Origin: an uncultured Chitinophaga sp.
Lineage (GTDB): Bacteria; Bacteroidota; Bacteroidia; Chitinophagales; Chitinophagaceae
DNA: 64,000 nucleotides
Assembly: GCF_902168175.1 (NCBI RefSeq)
Contig: NZ_CABHOU010000042.1
Span: 108,415 to 172,414 of the forward strand
Direction of reading: 5' to 3'
Shown here: one piece after another, positions 34,501 through 43,840 of the stretch
Layout: each line of letters begins with the position of its first letter
Numbering within the stretch: the stretch's first letter is position 1
Position numbers and translations under genes: made by a program
Notes under the pieces: generated by a model
Seen by the model: the letters and a program-made list of their open reading frames with translations, nothing else
Database searches by the model: none
What the model was told of the DNA's origin: nothing

Positions 34501-34793
34501 CCCAGTTTAAGGGAAATATCATTGAAAGTCTGGGTGGCATAACCAACAAAGGTTACCTCTACTCTATAAGGCCCGCCCACACGCATGTTTGGGATGGTAT
34601 AGTTTCCTGAGGTCTGGCTGGTGGTGCCGTAAACAGTACCTGTAGGCAGGTGGGTAGCTTTAACAGTGGCCCCGAGTAAAGGCTCATTCTTGTCTTTAAC
34701 CGTGCCTGTAAGGCTCGAAGTGGTTACCTGCGCAAATGCGCCAGTTCCACTCAGTACTAATAAAATAGAAGCGAGTAGCTTTTTAAATCCCAT
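31563..34793 (-). CDS. TonB-dependent receptor, Oar-like with carboxypeptidase-regulatory domain
   Basis: A 1076-residue outer-membrane protein. It has a signal peptide ending at AFAQ, then a carboxypeptidase-regulatory-like beta-sandwich (SSLTGTVKDKNEPLLGATVKA...GNYTIPNMRVGGPYRVEVTFVGY). Next is a TonB-box-like DNSQTLGEVNII and a plug domain with INAITKSGTNDIHGSAYYYM. A long 22-strand barrel follows, ending in MQLGARYSF with a terminal Phe. It resembles Oar-type receptors rather than SusC: no SusD gene and no SusC plug signature are next to it. Substrate unknown; peptides or protein fragments are plausible. It is monocistronic, with two tandem terminators. Confidence 0.9.
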   Translation of the reverse strand: MGFKKLLASILLVLSGTGAFAQVTTSSLTGTVKDKNEPLLGATVKATHLPTGTVYGTTSQTSGNYTIPNMRVGGPYRVEVTFVGYATQTFNDISLKLGQPLKLDVTLSDNSQTLGEVNIISRRSAIINPGNTGTSTTISRGQLETLPTVSRSVNDYIRLSTQAGTYSNGSDGASLGVSFGGQNNRYNQFAIDGATANDVFGLSASGTNGGQAGANPISIETIEQIQVVLNPYDVKQSGFTGGGINAITKSGTNDIHGSAYYYMMNDNLVGKSPDTLRARYGNFESKIFGATIGGPIIKNKLFIFASAERTTRESPVDFNPLDFETFTETELTGLSDFLKSTYGYDPGGYGVQARERSSTSLFGRIDWNINNIHRLTLRHSYVDGNDINPGNRTKENVYYFNNSYSFPSKTHTSVLELNSAFSNRMSNELRIGYNMVRDRRKFLGDPFPFVQIIEPSRRFYFGNDASSMSNALDQNIFTFTDNLTLYRGKHTITVGTSNEFYNLENTFIQNTNGWYSYGTLAGFLANNARPNQYQITYNTADSTDKSGVGFKAMQLGLYAQDEWAVRKNLRIIYGVRVDLPIFPTNPPANDAFSKEPAFNGYSTSELPKQRLLIAPRIGFNWDVFDNAQTQIRGGVGLFTGRVPFVWISNQYNNTGNLYTTVNLSNAAVPAALRFRYDADAPFLGQYSAAELQSLGASISSRPANVNITDRDFKFPQVFKTNLAVDQQLPWGVVATAEFNFARTINNATWENINFSLSGDSTRFGGNEWRPTWKKNATTWGDQIILLKNTSKGYSYNLTADFQKTTTTGMYAKVGYSFGRSYSLNDGTNSTANSNYRFSPNTEGLNNPAYGISRYDLGHRVLAVVSQSFKYGPKKMFATNVSFFYNGQSGTPYSWVYFNSSSDPTGDDIGSGGNNDLLYVPTEAEISTMRFAPFTGSYVRSEAQQREDFNDLIKSDKYLSSRRGKNVEKYGSRTPFEHVVDFKLTQDFVIYKTHKIQLSMDVLNLTNLLNNKWGRTHFIGNYVSTPVTFSSRDAVTKEAVFQYDRRRLNGNDGPPEEYYTNQFTSRWRMQLGARYSF

Positions 34794-35048
34794 AACAACA
34801 GTTTTGATTCAGTGCTGCAAAGATGCCGAATATTCCCCAGTCAATTTTAACTAGAAATTAACAAATTGTTACTTGTTAGAGCGCCGCGAAAAAAGAGAGG
34901 TTTAATTAAAAAATCTCTTTTCTTAGCGTCCTACGTTCACAATTGTTCATATTCTGCCTGAAGAAATTACAAAACGTCGAATGCGAATTATCTTAATGTG
35001 ATACAAAAGTGGGGATAAGTACAACGCTGTGGCTGCTTTTCGATAAGT

Positions 35049-35432
35049 TTAGCGTTTGCCGAGCCACCAGCCAGGGTTATCGGCTATGTCTTTAGGCAGG
35101 TCGAAATGTACGTAAATGCCTGTATCTGTTTTTTTTATATAATAGATGTACTGGTCATTACTGCTGAAAGTGACTTTTGAATAACCATTAATGCCAGGCT
35201 TAACGGTATATGTACCGCTCTGCAGCAAGCGGTTTTCACGCACTACCTCGTAACGCCTGTTGTCGCTGAACTTTAGTACATCGGTTTTGGCAATGCTGCC
35301 GGAAGCGAAGCCTATTTCAATTGCATACCCAAAGTACCATTCGCCGGTTAAGCTTTCCGGCTGATTATCATCTTCTTTGTTGCAGGAGCAGAAAACCAGT
35401 AAGGCGGTGATAAGAGTAAATAGTACGCGCAT
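35049..35432 (-). CDS. Small hypothetical lipoprotein
   Basis: A 127-residue exported lipoprotein. The signal peptide MRVLFTLITALLVFCSC has the lipidated Cys at 15 or 17, followed by an acidic linker NKEDDNQPES. A lipocalin-like or META-like beta domain follows (LTGEWYFGYAIEIG, VLKFSDNRRYEVV, SGTYTVKPG, YIYYIKKTD). I start at MRVLF (35432), since the upstream in-frame Met lies before the signal peptide. Function unknown. It is divergent from ribBA. Confidence 0.7.
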   Translation of the reverse strand: MRVLFTLITALLVFCSCNKEDDNQPESLTGEWYFGYAIEIGFASGSIAKTDVLKFSDNRRYEVVRENRLLQSGTYTVKPGINGYSKVTFSSNDQYIYYIKKTDTGIYVHFDLPKDIADNPGWWLGKR

Positions 35433-35565
35433 ATAGTATAGATTTTGATTGGATGGACGAGGTAACCAAAAGTATAGCGTAACACCCGCCTGCAATGTTA
35501 CACCACCCCTGCGTCATTTTCCCTGCAGGCGGTATGCGCGTCGTTCAAACACCAACTTAATAACC

Positions 35566-35573
35566 TAACTTTG
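35566..35573 (+). promoter_or_regulatory. Candidate -7 element for ribBA
   Basis: TAACTTTG fits TAnnTTTG. The predicted start near 35580 lies downstream of an in-frame TTG (35571), so the ATG at 35598 is the likely initiation codon. No FMN riboswitch was recognised. Confidence 0.45.
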
Positions 35574-35597
35574 CGAATTAATTTAACGGACGATTTT

Positions 35598-36800
35598 ATG
35601 TTGGATACCATTGAATCAGCGATTGAGGATATAAAGAAAGGTAAACTGGTAATCGTAGTGGATGATGAGGACCGTGAAAATGAAGGCGACTTTGTAACGG
35701 CAGCCAGAAATGTGACGCCGGAAATCATAAACTTTATGTCAACTCACGGCCGCGGTCTTATCTGCGCCCCGCTGGTAGAAGAACGTTGCGACGAACTGGG
35801 CCTTGAACTGATGGTGCGCGATAACACTGCTGTTCACCAGACTCCCTTTACGATCTCCATAGACCTGCTTGGTCACGGATGCACCACGGGCATTTCGGCG
35901 CACGACCGCGCCAAAACGATACAGGCACTCATTAACCCGGATACCAAACCGGAAGAACTGGGTAAACCAGGTCATATTTTCCCGCTCAGGGCGAAGAAGA
36001 ATGGCGTACTGCGCCGCACCGGGCATACCGAAGCTACTATCGACCTGGCCCGGCTGGCTGGTTTCGAAGAAGCTGGGGTACTGGTGGAGATCATGAACGA
36101 AGACGGCTCTATGGCCCGCCTGCCGCAACTGAAGGAAATTGCGATCAGGTTCGATCTCAAGCTTATCTCTATAAAAGACCTTATCGAGTACCGCCTCCGC
36201 ACCGAATCGCTCATCGAAGAGCAGGTAAAGGTGCAGATGCCTACCAAGTACGGTAACTTTGAACTCATTGCCTTTAAACAATTAAGCTCCGGCGAAACGC
36301 ACATGGCGCTTAAGAAAGGGGATTGGGAGAAAGATGAACCGGTACTGGTACGTGTACACTCTTCCTGCTTTACCGGCGATATCCTGCATTCACTCCGCTG
36401 CGATTGCGGCGAACAGTTGCAGGCTGCTATGCAGTTGGTGGAACAGGAGGGCAAAGGCCTTATATTATATATGAACCAGGAGGGAAGGGGCATTGGCCTG
36501 CTGAACAAACTGAAGGCTTACCGCCTGCAGGAAGAAGGCAGGGATACGGTGGAAGCTAACCTGGAACTCGGTTTCAAAATGGATGAACGCGACTACGGCG
36601 TAGGCGCCCAGATCCTCCGCCACCTCAACATCTCTAAAATACGCCTGATCACCAATAACCCACGCAAACGCGCCGGTTTAAGTGGTTACGGACTGGAGAT
36701 CGTGGAGAACGTAGCGATCGAAATTCACCCGAACCCGCACAACGAAGTTTACCTGAAAACCAAGCGCGATAAGCTTGGCCATGAAATATTGAGGGGCTAA
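35598..36800 (+). CDS. ribBA: Bifunctional 3,4-DHBP synthase / GTP cyclohydrolase II
   Basis: Catalyses two entry steps of riboflavin synthesis. The N-terminal half (residues ~1-200) is Rib[15 protein letters not shown] holds the metal-binding acidic loop, and [14 protein letters not shown] and [17 protein letters not shown] follow. The C-terminal half (~205-400) is Rib[25 protein letters not shown] carries the zinc Cys triad, [14 protein letters not shown] the nucleophile Arg region, and [15 protein letters not shown] ends it. Both halves look active; neither shows the substitutions of single-function fusions. 400 residues, normal length. It is followed by a shared terminator with tamB. Confidence 0.95.
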   Translation: MLDTIESAIEDIKKGKLVIVVDDEDRENEGDFVTAARNVTPEIINFMSTHGRGLICAPLVEERCDELGLELMVRDNTAVHQTPFTISIDLLGHGCTTGISAHDRAKTIQALINPDTKPEELGKPGHIFPLRAKKNGVLRRTGHTEATIDLARLAGFEEAGVLVEIMNEDGSMARLPQLKEIAIRFDLKLISIKDLIEYRLRTESLIEEQVKVQMPTKYGNFELIAFKQLSSGETHMALKKGDWEKDEPVLVRVHSSCFTGDILHSLRCDCGEQLQAAMQLVEQEGKGLILYMNQEGRGIGLLNKLKAYRLQEEGRDTVEANLELGFKMDERDYGVGAQILRHLNISKIRLITNNPRKRAGLSGYGLEIVENVAIEIHPNPHNEVYLKTKRDKLGHEILRG

Positions 36801-36822
36801 TTTATTGTTATAGTCAATTGCA

Positions 36823-36850
36823 AAAGGGCTTGCCGTACGGCAAGCCCTTT
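36823..36850. terminator. Bidirectional terminator between ribBA and tamB
   Basis: A perfect 12-bp stem AAAGGGCTTGCC / GGCAAGCCCTTT with loop GTAC. The plus-strand exit is CTTTTTAT. The minus-strand exit, TGCAATTGAC, is weaker. Confidence 0.85.
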
Positions 36851-36869
36851 CTTTTTATGTGCAGTAAGT

Positions 36870-39800
36870 TTAGTTCTGTTTCCTGAGCGAATCTTCCATC
36901 TCGCGGCGTATCAGCTCCCGGCGGCGGGTACTGTCGGCCGGGGTACGGCGTTGCCGCTGTACCGGCTGGAACAACTCGCGCACTTTGTTGAAGTCGCGCA
37001 CGTAGGAAATACCCACGCCACCGCGATTACGGTTGCCGAGGGTGTATACATCGTAGTCGCTGCGGGTAAAGGCGTTCATACGTACCCGCCCGTCTTCGGT
37101 AAGCAGGTATTCTACCCGGAAGTCGCCCGCCAGGTGTTCGCTGTAGGCATTGGCCGATTGCCTGCCCCAGTCGTAGTTACCGCCAACGTAAAGGCGTATA
37201 CGGTTGTTCAGCAGGTTTTTGGTAATGCCGGCGCTCACGAGGTTACGGTCGTACGAACTTTCCTGCAAGCCGAAGTTGTAGGCGGTATAGTTAACGTTAA
37301 ACCCGATACCACTGTTCTTCAAAAAGGTGCTCGACGCGTTATTCAGGATAGCCGATGCCTGTGCCGATAAGGCCTGGCCAATACTGTTTTTGCCGGTGGT
37401 AGATACGGAAGCGCTGCCTCCCAATCCTTCTTCCGACCAAAACTGACCGGCGGCCAGCAGGGCGGTTACCTGCAGCAAAGCCTTGCTCTGGTCCTGGTTA
37501 ATCTCTTTCAGTTTTGCGGCTACGGCACTGCCATAGGCGAGCGAGCCTGCATCGGGCAGTTCTATGGAGTAATCGATCGTTGGCTGCAGCAGGGCGCCGC
37601 GCAGGTTAATGTTGATATCCACCTTTTCCTGCCGGGTGGCCAACTGGTCGGTGGTGGTAGAAGGCTGCGAGCCTGCACCCTGTCCGCCGGTAGTGCCACG
37701 ATCTACCAGGTTGTATAAGCTTACTTTCGGAAGTGAGTACTTGGCGGTGATGTTCATCTTCGCTTCCGCCGGCTCACCGTTCCAGGTAATGGTACTGTTC
37801 TTCTGAATATCAAACTTCCAGCGGGCCAGCCGTTGGAAGATGAAGTTATAGGTACCGTTGTTGATCACGTAGTTGCCAAACATGGTAAAATCACCGTCCA
37901 GGTTTACGTTCAGTTGCAGGTTACCGGTACCGTTAGCCGATATCACATCGCCGGTGGTGGCATCCAGTATCACATCGATCTGGGCGTCGGGGGTAGCGGC
38001 AATGTCCAGGCGAACGTCAAGTTTTACATTGCTCTTCTTTTTCTTCACTGTTTCTACCTTGCCGTAAGTTTTAAAGGAGATGAAGTCGTATTTACCAATG
38101 GTCTTACTATCTGAAATAGGAAGATAAAAATGTGAACCCAGCAAAGGTTTGGCCTGCACCTTCAGTTGCAGGTTATCCAGCGGGCCTTCGAAGTACACCA
38201 GGGCTGCGGCCAATATATCTCCATAATACACATCACTGTCGGCCGAAGTGGTATTCAGGAACAGGAACTTGTTCGACCGGATATCGAACTCAAACTTCAG
38301 GTTAGAGAAGTTCTCATGGCTGATGAATCCGTTGGCATTGGCTGTATTCCCAAATTTATCGATCAGCCGGAAGCCGTCCATTTCTATAAATGCGTCATCA
38401 ATGTTCTTGATGTTCAGCATGGGTATCTTGTAATAGGTGCCCAGGTAATTCACCTTCACGCCTATACTGTCTATCCGCATATTACCACTCACCGATGGTT
38501 TGTCGGTGGTGCCGGTAATAATCACTTTACCATTTGCAAAGCCGGTGAGGTTACTCACATAATCGTCCAGGTACTGGCTAAGCAGCGATATGGAGGAATT
38601 ATTGGCGGTGATGGTAACGTTCATCTCTTTATTGCTCTTCGTTAACCCCACATCACCTTCTACCAGGAAGTTGGCCAGCGCGTTCTCCGCTTTGATCTGC
38701 AGGCCGCTTATGCCTTTCTTAATATCATAGTCGCCTTTAATGGTGACAATACCCACGGAGTCGTTCGCCACGCGTAACTGGCTGGTGGTAATATCAGTAT
38801 TGATGGTAAGATGATTGAATGGATCGACCACGGCGATGCTGCCGTTTGCCAGGCCTTCTATACGGGTAGTCGTTAGCTGCTGGGGAATTACATCCGCCAG
38901 GTTCAGGTCTTTCAGTTTAATATCGAAGCGGCTGTCGTCCGGATTAAACTCGTTGGTTTGAACGGTGATGCTTTGGTTATTACGGCTGATGCGCAGGTTA
39001 TTAACCGTGAGGAAGTCTTTACTCCAATACACCTCGTTGCCCTGCTCCATTTGCCATTGTTTATTATTTACGGTGAAGGTGCTGTTCAGGAAACTCACTT
39101 TAACACCATCCGCCACGGTAATAACGCGGGCGTAGAAGCCATCCAGCAAAGTGGTGTCTTCCGCTTTCAGGTCTATCTGTATAAAAGAGGTGTCGCGGCT
39201 GGAATTAGCCAGTATTAATGGATTAGCGAATACGGTGCTGTCTTTGTAAAGTACCTGGCCTAACTGGGTGCTCAGGTTAATCTTATTAAAATCGCCATTG
39301 CTCTTTAACACCAGGTTGCGGATGCCGAACATATCGTATTTGGCGTAAGGCACATTGGCATTGAACATAAAACTACCGGTGGCGGTATTAAGCGCACCCT
39401 CTACGTGGGTTTGATTGAGCCCGGAAATGTTATCATCAAAAGCCCTGATCACCTTATCTACTTCTCCGAAATCAAATGCGAAACTGAAGTTCTGCGTTGT
39501 ATTAGTAGTGGCTGGTGCTTTAAAATAACTGGGATAATACTTGTTCAGGAATAGCTGGAAGGCGTTGGGCAACTGCATAAAGCTATAGTTCCCGCGCACA
39601 TATCCATCTACTTCACTTCCTTTGATGCGTAATGTTTTGAGATTATCTTCCACATTGGTTTTAACTACCAGTGAGTCGAACTCCACGCGACTGTTGTTCT
39701 TATGCAGGGAGAGGTCGTAGAGGCGGGCCATCCCGTCGAAGTTATCGATGTTGCTACCTGCAAAGTTAAGGTCGGCCTTTGCCTGTAGTGTAATAGAGTC

Positions 39801-41723
39801 TTTGGTCAGCTTCATGGCCTTCAGGTCGCTCTTCCTGATTTCGGAGGTGAAGTTGAAGATGGGCAGCTCGCTGTTAAAGTCGATCGTACCTGCAAAGTCC
39901 ATGTCCAGGTTAGGATCGGCCACGGTAAGCGAGCCATTGAAGAACTTTTTGTCCAGCTCTCCTTTGGTTTTAATGTTCACGTACTGGTAGTTGTTCAGCC
40001 CTATGCTCTTGATATCTGCGTCCACGGCCGACTTAAGGGTTTTAAAGTTGAAGCCGGCCCCGTTCACCTTGGCTTCCATGGTTACGGTGCCTACAATAGT
40101 GTTATCCAGTAACAGTCCTACGTTGAAGTTATCGGTCACCACGTTACCTGAATACACCGGTATATCGCGGCTGGTTTTAAAGTTGATATCCGTATTCAGG
40201 TTACCCAGGTTGGTCTGGAACTTGCCATATGCCACAAAGTCGTTGACCAGTCCGCTGAACGAACCCTGGAAACGGAGGTTGGTGATAAGGTCGGTGCGTA
40301 CGGCGGTAACGTCTTTAAGCAGGGGCAGGAACTGGCGAAGGTCGCTGCCATTGGTCAGTAATTCACTTGCCTCAAAGTCGATAAAGGTTTCGTCGATGTT
40401 AGGCAAACCCCGCATCTGGAACGTACCGGTAAGTTTGGTGGCCTTACCTGCCTGGATGCTCATACTGTCGGCCTTTAAGTTACTTACCGGCCCGCGGGCG
40501 TTGCCGCTGAAGCGGATTTCTGTATTCCAGTCCTGCAATACCGGGGCGAAGTACGCAATATCATCCGATGATAACTTGCTTTTGGCGAAGTTGGCCCGCA
40601 TGGTCACCAGGTCTACAAAGTCGCTCATGTCGCTGAGGTCCGTGTATTCCATGCTAAAGTAGTTACCCAGCTGACTTTTGTCGGTGCGGAGGTCGAGGTT
40701 GGCGAACTCCATCTGCACAGGACTCATTTTAAAGCGGCAGGTCAGTTGTTTTACATCGAAGCCGCTGCGTTCGCGGGTACTTAACTTCAGGTCTGAATAG
40801 AGGCTGTCGTCTTTAAGTTGTGTATTGGTGAGGGAGAGTTCTATTTTCTCGAAGCGGATATGTCCGGGGTCAAAGTAACCTTCGTCGGAGGGTAGCAGTA
40901 TGCTGTCGCGGCGGTTATCTACACCGAACTTACCGTTTTTGATCGTCAGTGATCGTACCAGCAGGTTCCATTTGTCGGGGTTCCATTGCAGGCCCGGTAT
41001 GGTGATAGCCGTATCCGTTGGTGCGGCCACTGCATCGGGTAGAGGCATGTTCTTACGCGGCGGCCTGGAGGCGGGATAACTGGAAACAACGAACGAGGGC
41101 TCGTCCAGCACCAGCGATTGGATCCATATGTCCTTTTTGTCAAGGTCCAGTTTCTGGGCGTCCAGCAAAATGCTTTTCGCTTCTACGTACATATCTTCTC
41201 CTCTCCAGCGGTCGATAAAGTTGAACTTCACCCTTTGCAGGTCTACTTTTTTAAGATCGATAGAGAAACTGGCCTGCTGTTTTTTAGCGGAAGAGGCCGA
41301 GGGCCCTGCAAAGGCATCGGCGATAAACTGGTAGTTCCAAACACTGTCGCCCCTGGGGCGTACAAGATTAATGGTCGCATCTTCCAGGCCAATGAACTTC
41401 AGCACCGGTGTTTCTTTAAAGAAAAACCAGTCTGTAATCCTTACCTGTAGCGCGCCTGCGTATAACAATGTGTCTTTATGCTGATCTTCGATATAGGTGC
41501 CTTCCATGCGCATGCTGTTAAACAGGCGGAGGTTCACACTTTTAATTTCCACCCTGGTGCCCAGTTTGGCGGATAAACGTTTGGTAACCTGGTGAACGAG
41601 TAAGTTCTGAATAGCAGGAATGTTAATGAGGATACTTATAAGGAGTATCAAGCCCAGCAAACTTAGCAGGACAATAGATAATATTTTGCGGACTTTTCTC
41701 AGTGCTGTTATTTTACCGGGCAA
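36870..41723 (-). CDS. tamB: TamB-family translocation and assembly module protein
   Basis: A 1617-residue AsmA/TamB-like protein that spans the periplasm and moves lipids or assists outer-membrane protein insertion. One N-terminal membrane helix (residues ~14-36, ILSIVLLSLLGLILLISILI) is followed by the AsmA-like start (VTKRLSAKLGTRVEIKSVNLRLF). Then come more than 1200 residues of repetitive beta-strands forming the groove. The C-terminal DUF490/TamB domain (~1150-1560) includes LDVRLDIAATPDAQIDVILD, NYVINNGTYNFIFQ and GVGISYVRDFNK. An Arg-rich tail (RQRRTPADSTRRREL) ends it. No TamA-type Omp85 gene is adjacent. Confidence 0.9.
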   Translation of the reverse strand: MPGKITALRKVRKILSIVLLSLLGLILLISILINIPAIQNLLVHQVTKRLSAKLGTRVEIKSVNLRLFNSMRMEGTYIEDQHKDTLLYAGALQVRITDWFFFKETPVLKFIGLEDATINLVRPRGDSVWNYQFIADAFAGPSASSAKKQQASFSIDLKKVDLQRVKFNFIDRWRGEDMYVEAKSILLDAQKLDLDKKDIWIQSLVLDEPSFVVSSYPASRPPRKNMPLPDAVAAPTDTAITIPGLQWNPDKWNLLVRSLTIKNGKFGVDNRRDSILLPSDEGYFDPGHIRFEKIELSLTNTQLKDDSLYSDLKLSTRERSGFDVKQLTCRFKMSPVQMEFANLDLRTDKSQLGNYFSMEYTDLSDMSDFVDLVTMRANFAKSKLSSDDIAYFAPVLQDWNTEIRFSGNARGPVSNLKADSMSIQAGKATKLTGTFQMRGLPNIDETFIDFEASELLTNGSDLRQFLPLLKDVTAVRTDLITNLRFQGSFSGLVNDFVAYGKFQTNLGNLNTDINFKTSRDIPVYSGNVVTDNFNVGLLLDNTIVGTVTMEAKVNGAGFNFKTLKSAVDADIKSIGLNNYQYVNIKTKGELDKKFFNGSLTVADPNLDMDFAGTIDFNSELPIFNFTSEIRKSDLKAMKLTKDSITLQAKADLNFAGSNIDNFDGMARLYDLSLHKNNSRVEFDSLVVKTNVEDNLKTLRIKGSEVDGYVRGNYSFMQLPNAFQLFLNKYYPSYFKAPATTNTTQNFSFAFDFGEVDKVIRAFDDNISGLNQTHVEGALNTATGSFMFNANVPYAKYDMFGIRNLVLKSNGDFNKINLSTQLGQVLYKDSTVFANPLILANSSRDTSFIQIDLKAEDTTLLDGFYARVITVADGVKVSFLNSTFTVNNKQWQMEQGNEVYWSKDFLTVNNLRISRNNQSITVQTNEFNPDDSRFDIKLKDLNLADVIPQQLTTTRIEGLANGSIAVVDPFNHLTINTDITTSQLRVANDSVGIVTIKGDYDIKKGISGLQIKAENALANFLVEGDVGLTKSNKEMNVTITANNSSISLLSQYLDDYVSNLTGFANGKVIITGTTDKPSVSGNMRIDSIGVKVNYLGTYYKIPMLNIKNIDDAFIEMDGFRLIDKFGNTANANGFISHENFSNLKFEFDIRSNKFLFLNTTSADSDVYYGDILAAALVYFEGPLDNLQLKVQAKPLLGSHFYLPISDSKTIGKYDFISFKTYGKVETVKKKKSNVKLDVRLDIAATPDAQIDVILDATTGDVISANGTGNLQLNVNLDGDFTMFGNYVINNGTYNFIFQRLARWKFDIQKNSTITWNGEPAEAKMNITAKYSLPKVSLYNLVDRGTTGGQGAGSQPSTTTDQLATRQEKVDININLRGALLQPTIDYSIELPDAGSLAYGSAVAAKLKEINQDQSKALLQVTALLAAGQFWSEEGLGGSASVSTTGKNSIGQALSAQASAILNNASSTFLKNSGIGFNVNYTAYNFGLQESSYDRNLVSAGITKNLLNNRIRLYVGGNYDWGRQSANAYSEHLAGDFRVEYLLTEDGRVRMNAFTRSDYDVYTLGNRNRGGVGISYVRDFNKVRELFQPVQRQRRTPADSTRRRELIRREMEDSLRKQN

Positions 41724-41870
41724 AAATAGCTATAAGCAATTTGTCTGCCAATTGGCAGAGCGTATGTTTCTGCCGAATTCGAAAATAAATCTGCAAATAG
41801 CGGTAATTGAGGGTAGTTATGTAACGCCTGACACAAAGGAATATTACTTTTACAGCAAATTCAGGGTATC

Positions 41871-42923
41871 ATGAAACGTTTAGCAGGCAGTCTTTTGTTA
41901 ATACTTTGTATCCTCTCCGGTGTTCAGGCAACACCAGCCGATTCCCTGCTGGCAGGGCCAAAGTATGTGTTGGTGATCCATGGCGGAGCTGGTACCATCC
42001 TTAAATCACAAATGACGCCTGCCAAAGAAAAGGCTTACATCGCCGCGCTGGAACAGGCCCTGAAAGCAGGTTACGCCGTCATTTCCAAAGGCGGCAGCAG
42101 CCTTGATGCTGTAGAAGCCGCCGTGCGGGTGATGGAAGATTCGCCACTGTTTAACGCCGGCAAAGGCGCCGTATTCACCAACGAAGGTAAAAACGAGCTG
42201 GACGCCGCTATCATGAACGGCAAAACGCTGGAGGCGGGTGCAGTAGCCGGTGTAACCACCATCCGTAACCCCATTACCGCCGCCAGGGCCGTCATGGAGA
42301 AGTCGCAGCATGTAATGATGATGGGAGCAGGAGCAGAGAAGTTCGCGAAGGAAGCTGGCCTTGAAATAGTAGATCCGTCGTACTTCTACACAGAAGACCG
42401 CTGGCGTGGACTGCAACGCGCCAAAGCCCAGGACTCCGTAAAAGCGCAGTTAGACCATGCCGATACCGCCAAAGTATCGTTGCTGGGTATAGCAAATCAC
42501 GATTACAAGTTTGGTACCGTTGGCGCGGTAGCGTTAGATAAAGCGGGCAACCTGGCCGCGGCCACCTCTACCGGGGGCATGACCAACAAAAAGTTCGGCC
42601 GTGTAGGTGATGCGCCCATCATAGGGGCCGGCACCTACGCAAATAATGCCACCTGCGCCATTTCCTGCACCGGCTGGGGCGAGTACTTCATCCGCCTGAG
42701 CGTTGCCAAAACCTCCAGCGACCTGATGGAGTATAAAGGCCTGTCCGTAAAAGACGCCACTTCAGAAATGATCATGAAAAAGGTGCCTGCTCTTGGCGGC
42801 GATGGTGGCCTCATTGCACTGGATAAAGACGGGAACATGGCCTGGCCGTTTAATACTGCCGGTATGTACAGGGGGTGTATTACGGCAGATGGGAAAGTAG
42901 AAGTGAAGATCTATAAAGAATAA
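41871..42923 (+). CDS. Isoaspartyl peptidase / plant-type L-asparaginase
   Basis: A 350-residue Ntn-hydrolase that removes isoaspartyl residues from dipeptides or hydrolyses Asn. The signal peptide MKRLAGSLLLILCILSGVQA implies periplasmic export. The alpha subunit has VLVIHGGAGTI and FNAGKGAVFTNEGKNELDAAIM. The autocleavage site lies before Thr216 (HDYKFGTVGAVALD), which becomes the nucleophile of the beta subunit, and STGGMTNKKFGRVGDAPIIGAG binds the substrate. It is divergent from tamB. It fits with the Ggt and peptidase genes nearby as part of peptide use. Confidence 0.93.
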   Translation: MKRLAGSLLLILCILSGVQATPADSLLAGPKYVLVIHGGAGTILKSQMTPAKEKAYIAALEQALKAGYAVISKGGSSLDAVEAAVRVMEDSPLFNAGKGAVFTNEGKNELDAAIMNGKTLEAGAVAGVTTIRNPITAARAVMEKSQHVMMMGAGAEKFAKEAGLEIVDPSYFYTEDRWRGLQRAKAQDSVKAQLDHADTAKVSLLGIANHDYKFGTVGAVALDKAGNLAAATSTGGMTNKKFGRVGDAPIIGAGTYANNATCAISCTGWGEYFIRLSVAKTSSDLMEYKGLSVKDATSEMIMKKVPALGGDGGLIALDKDGNMAWPFNTAGMYRGCITADGKVEVKIYKE

Positions 42924-42988
42924 AAGAGGCCGGGTGTGCAAACCTTGCCTTTTCATTGAGCAGCCTGACGGAGGCAGGCTTATATAGT

Positions 42989-43825
42989 TTATTGTACTGC
43001 CGTAACAGTATATCCTTCTTTCCTAAGCAACGTTATCAACCCCTCATCTCCCCAAAATTGCAAAGCTCCTGCACAAACGAACGTAGGCCCTGTGGTAAAA
43101 GCCTTTTTAATCACCGGTATCCAGTTCTTATTCCGGTCGCCCAGCAGCTTTTCCTCGTATCCGCCCAGCTCCTTACTGCTTTTATGTAAGGCATACATGC
43201 CGGCAATGTCGCGCTTTTCATACAGTGCCATCAGTTGTTTGCGCAACTCCTGCATACGGGCAGTTTCGTATACGTAGTCCATCATCAGGCGGCTGTAAGT
43301 CTTACCGGGAATATTGTTCTGCGCAGCAATAGAGGCATCGATGGTTTCCAGTGCAAACACCTCCAGGTCATTATCTTTCGCCAGGTTCTGGATAACACTG
43401 GTATAGTTTACATTCGGATCGCAGTAAGAGAGCAGGTTGCGAAGCATGGTGTATAAAAAACCAGGGATCGCATCGCCCAGCGGATCGATGTTAAAGTGTA
43501 AACGTCGTTGCGTAAAGGACTTTAACAGCGAATACTCTTCGGCAGAAAAATAGTGGCTGATGGAGTCGCCTTTGGGCAGGCGGGTCAATGAATCAAAATG
43601 CGCTTCATCTATCTTGTCGGGCATTTCGAAATACACTTTTTTAGAAGAGGCAAGGGCCTGCTCCACCGCTGCGCCCACTTTTATCTCCTTCTTACATACA
43701 ATGCCGGTGGCAAACAGGTACGAGGTATGCGTTCCTTTCCCCGTTACCTTCCACAACAACGCCTCCTGGGCAAATACAAACTGCACCTGTATGAACAGGG
43801 CGGCTATCAGGCAAATTTTCTTCAT
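42989..43825 (-). CDS. TraB/GumN-family protein with degenerate active site
   Basis: A 278-residue exported protein (signal peptide MKKICLIAALFIQVQFVFAQ), paralogous to its upstream neighbour: ALLWKVTGKGTHTSYLFATG aligns with SLLWKISGNGLNKPSYIFGT. TraB/Tiki-type proteins carry two GxxH motifs needed for the proposed metalloprotease activity. Here the first is ATGIVC instead of GTMHMIC and the second is GALQFWG instead of GALHLPG, so both His are missing. It probably lost catalysis and may be a partner or regulator of the intact paralogue 16 nt upstream. Confidence 0.82.
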   Translation of the reverse strand: MKKICLIAALFIQVQFVFAQEALLWKVTGKGTHTSYLFATGIVCKKEIKVGAAVEQALASSKKVYFEMPDKIDEAHFDSLTRLPKGDSISHYFSAEEYSLLKSFTQRRLHFNIDPLGDAIPGFLYTMLRNLLSYCDPNVNYTSVIQNLAKDNDLEVFALETIDASIAAQNNIPGKTYSRLMMDYVYETARMQELRKQLMALYEKRDIAGMYALHKSSKELGGYEEKLLGDRNKNWIPVIKKAFTTGPTFVCAGALQFWGDEGLITLLRKEGYTVTAVQ

Positions 43826-43840
43826 GGTTCCTTAAATACT

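Noticed and set aside
31563..34793. SusC-type receptor of a polysaccharide utilisation locus
   Set aside because: No SusD, glycoside hydrolase or sugar regulator is adjacent, and the plug and barrel look Oar-like.
35521..35597. FMN riboswitch upstream of ribBA
   Set aside because: The 5' region after the -7 element is under 20 nt, far too short for the conserved fold.
39991..40662. 223-codon plus-strand ORF
   Set aside because: It lies wholly within the TamB gene on the opposite strand and shows no start context or recognisable domain.
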